15,119 nt of DNA from Dechloromonas sp. GTDB taxonomy: Bacteria; Pseudomonadota; Gammaproteobacteria; Burkholderiales; Rhodocyclaceae. The notes beneath the pieces are model-generated. The model did no database searches. It was not told the DNA's origin and saw nothing but the letters and a program-made list of their open reading frames with translations. Location: the NCBI GenBank assembly GCA_017302355.1, contig JAFLDQ010000078.1, positions 1-15,119 of the forward strand. Reading direction: 5' to 3'. The position numbers were made by a program, and so were the translations under genes. Shown piece after piece: positions 13,892 to 15,119 of the stretch (its first letter is position 1; each line of letters opens with the position of its first letter).

Positions 13892-15119
13892 TCAGAAGCC
13901 CATCGAGTACTGGGCGCCGAGGAGCCACGAGTAGCTGTCGTAGTCGCCCCTGAGCAGGCCCTGCGGGGGATTGGCCCGCGCCCAGCCGGGATTGTTGATC
14001 GACGTCTCCTTGACCCAGATATACGCGGCGCCGAAATCGAGCGCCGAGGTCGGGGTCGGCTTCCACTGAACGCCGGCGGTCAGCCAGGTGCGGTCGTTAT
14101 CCGGCAGCGAGGTGATGCGGTATTCGTCATTCGGGACCGGGCTGTTGTCGTAGGCGATACCGGCGCGGAACTTGATGTCCTGGCGCATCTTGTAGTTGGC
14201 GCCGAGCGCGAAACGCCACGTATCCTTGAACCTGGTTTCGAGGATCTGCGCGGTCGAACCGGCGGGAGAGGTCAGCGACGGCGAGGTGCGAACGATGTCC
14301 AGTTCCTTGACGCTGCTCCAACCCATCCACGAAACGTCACCCAGGATCTCCCACTGGTCGCCGATACCCTGAGCGATGCTCAGTATGAACAGGTCGGGAA
14401 GGTCGACGTCGGTCTTGGCGCCGGAGCTTCCCGCGAGATTGATGGCGGCGCTCGGACCGGTCACGCTGATGTTGCCGTCGAGCGTGTATTTGGTCTTCGA
14501 ACGGTACGAAACCCCGATCCTGGTTTGCGGCGCCACCGTGAACAGCGCGCCGATATTCCAGTTCCACGAGTCGTCGTCGGCATCGAATTCCTTGGTGCTG
14601 GCCGCGATCGCCGCCGTCTGGGCCGGAGTCAGCCCGCCGATACCGACAGCGGACTTGTAGTTGGCGGTGATCCGCTGCCAGCTGACGCCCGCGCCCAGCG
14701 ACAGCCATTCGTTGGCGCGCCACGCCACCGACGGGTTGATGTTGTAGGTCTTGATCTCGAAGCTGTTCGAGTGAGCGCTGCCCTTCCACGGGGCGTCGTA
14801 CTCGACGACATTGCCATAGGGAGCGCCGATTCCCAGGCCGACGTACCAGTCCGGCGCCACCTGCCACGACAGGTAGCCATTGGGCACGAACGAGGTGCCG
14901 CCGCCATCGCCGCCGTCGCCGGCCAACTGGAAGGCCCCCACCCGGGAGCCATCATTCTGGAACTGGAAGCTGGTCGTGATGATGTTGGCGCCCAGCGAAA
15001 ACTCGCGCGCCTGCAGTCTGGTCATTCCGGCCGGGTTGAAGTAGATGGTGCTGGCGTTGTCGGCGACCGCCGCCGACCCGGCGAAAGCGTTGCCGAGGCC
15101 GCTGGCGTTCTGCTCCCAC
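13892..15119 (-). CDS. fadL: FadL/OmpP1/TodX-family outer-membrane transport protein, N-terminus cut by window edge
   Basis: 408 C-terminal residues of a beta-barrel channel that lets long-chain fatty acids or other hydrophobic compounds through the outer membrane. The frame continues to the right edge; the signal peptide and first few mature residues are missing. The first visible segment carries the FadL-family N-terminal hatch pattern NASGLGNAFAGSAAVADNAS followed by TIYFNPAGM with the conserved NPA motif. The internal ATG at 15025 lies inside this motif and is not the true start. The rest is alternating beta strands with Gly/Asn/Asp-rich turns, ending in ...YSMGF, with a C-terminal Phe expected of a BAM-recognised barrel. 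It is followed by its own terminator and directly upstream of the fadN operon, which supports a fatty-acid role over aromatic uptake (TodX/XylN). Confidence 0.92.
   Translation of the reverse strand, partial: WEQNASGLGNAFAGSAAVADNASTIYFNPAGMTRLQAREFSLGANIITTSFQFQNDGSRVGAFQLAGDGGDGGGTSFVPNGYLSWQVAPDWYVGLGIGAPYGNVVEYDAPWKGSAHSNSFEIKTYNINPSVAWRANEWLSLGAGVSWQRITANYKSAVGIGGLTPAQTAAIAASTKEFDADDDSWNWNIGALFTVAPQTRIGVSYRSKTKYTLDGNISVTGPSAAINLAGSSGAKTDVDLPDLFILSIAQGIGDQWEILGDVSWMGWSSVKELDIVRTSPSLTSPAGSTAQILETRFKDTWRFALGANYKMRQDIKFRAGIAYDNSPVPNDEYRITSLPDNDRTWLTAGVQWKPTPTSALDFGAAYIWVKETSINNPGWARANPPQGLLRGDYDSYSWLLGAQYSMGF

Noticed and set aside
13892..15025. ATG at 15025 as the start of the FadL-like gene
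   Set aside because: It falls within the conserved FNPAGM motif, and the frame continues upstream with family-typical residues to the window edge.

Overview
The window is about 15.1 kb of GC-rich DNA (roughly two-thirds G+C by eye). All nine genes I can support lie on the minus strand, so transcription runs from high to low coordinates. GC content, SD-led starts (several non-ATG), a FadN-type beta-oxidation pair and a PsrA-like operator suggest a betaproteobacterium, plausibly of Rhodocyclales type (Azoarcus/Thauera/Accumulibacter-like). This assignment is inference; no marker gene is present.

Right part (9.2-15.1 kb), in order of transcription. A FadL/OmpP1-family outer-membrane fatty-acid channel runs off the right edge and ends at a textbook rho-independent terminator (13837-13864). 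Next is a strong sigma70-like promoter whose start site is overlapped by a PsrA/FadR-like palindrome. It drives a two-gene operon: a fused 3-hydroxyacyl-CoA dehydrogenase/enoyl-CoA hydratase (TTG start) and a thiolase, closed by a second hairpin terminator (10047-10070).

Middle part (4.7-9.8 kb). A four-gene operon encodes an exported chalcone-isomerase-fold protein (GTG start), a long-chain acyl-CoA ligase (GTG start), a nitronate-monooxygenase-like FMN enzyme (TAATG overlap with the ligase) and a ~600-residue acyl-CoA dehydrogenase. It ends at a hairpin at 4701-4720. With the right part this gives nearly a full route: outer-membrane entry (FadL), a possible periplasmic carrier (CHI-like), activation (FadD), first oxidation (acyl-CoA dehydrogenase), hydration and second oxidation (FadN type), and thiolysis (thiolase). 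ETF genes are not in the window.

Left part (1-4.55 kb). A second cluster of three redox/lyase enzymes follows: a COG3573-like FAD-binding dehydrogenase, a ThDP enzyme of the acetolactate-synthase-like family, and a GMC flavoprotein alcohol oxidoreductase cut by the left edge. The substrate is unknown. It looks like a small catabolic operon feeding, or merely next to, the beta-oxidation genes, and it is the most open functional question here.

No RNA genes, CRISPR arrays, insertion sequences or integration sites were seen. The very long plus-strand open frames are antisense shadows of the minus-strand genes.
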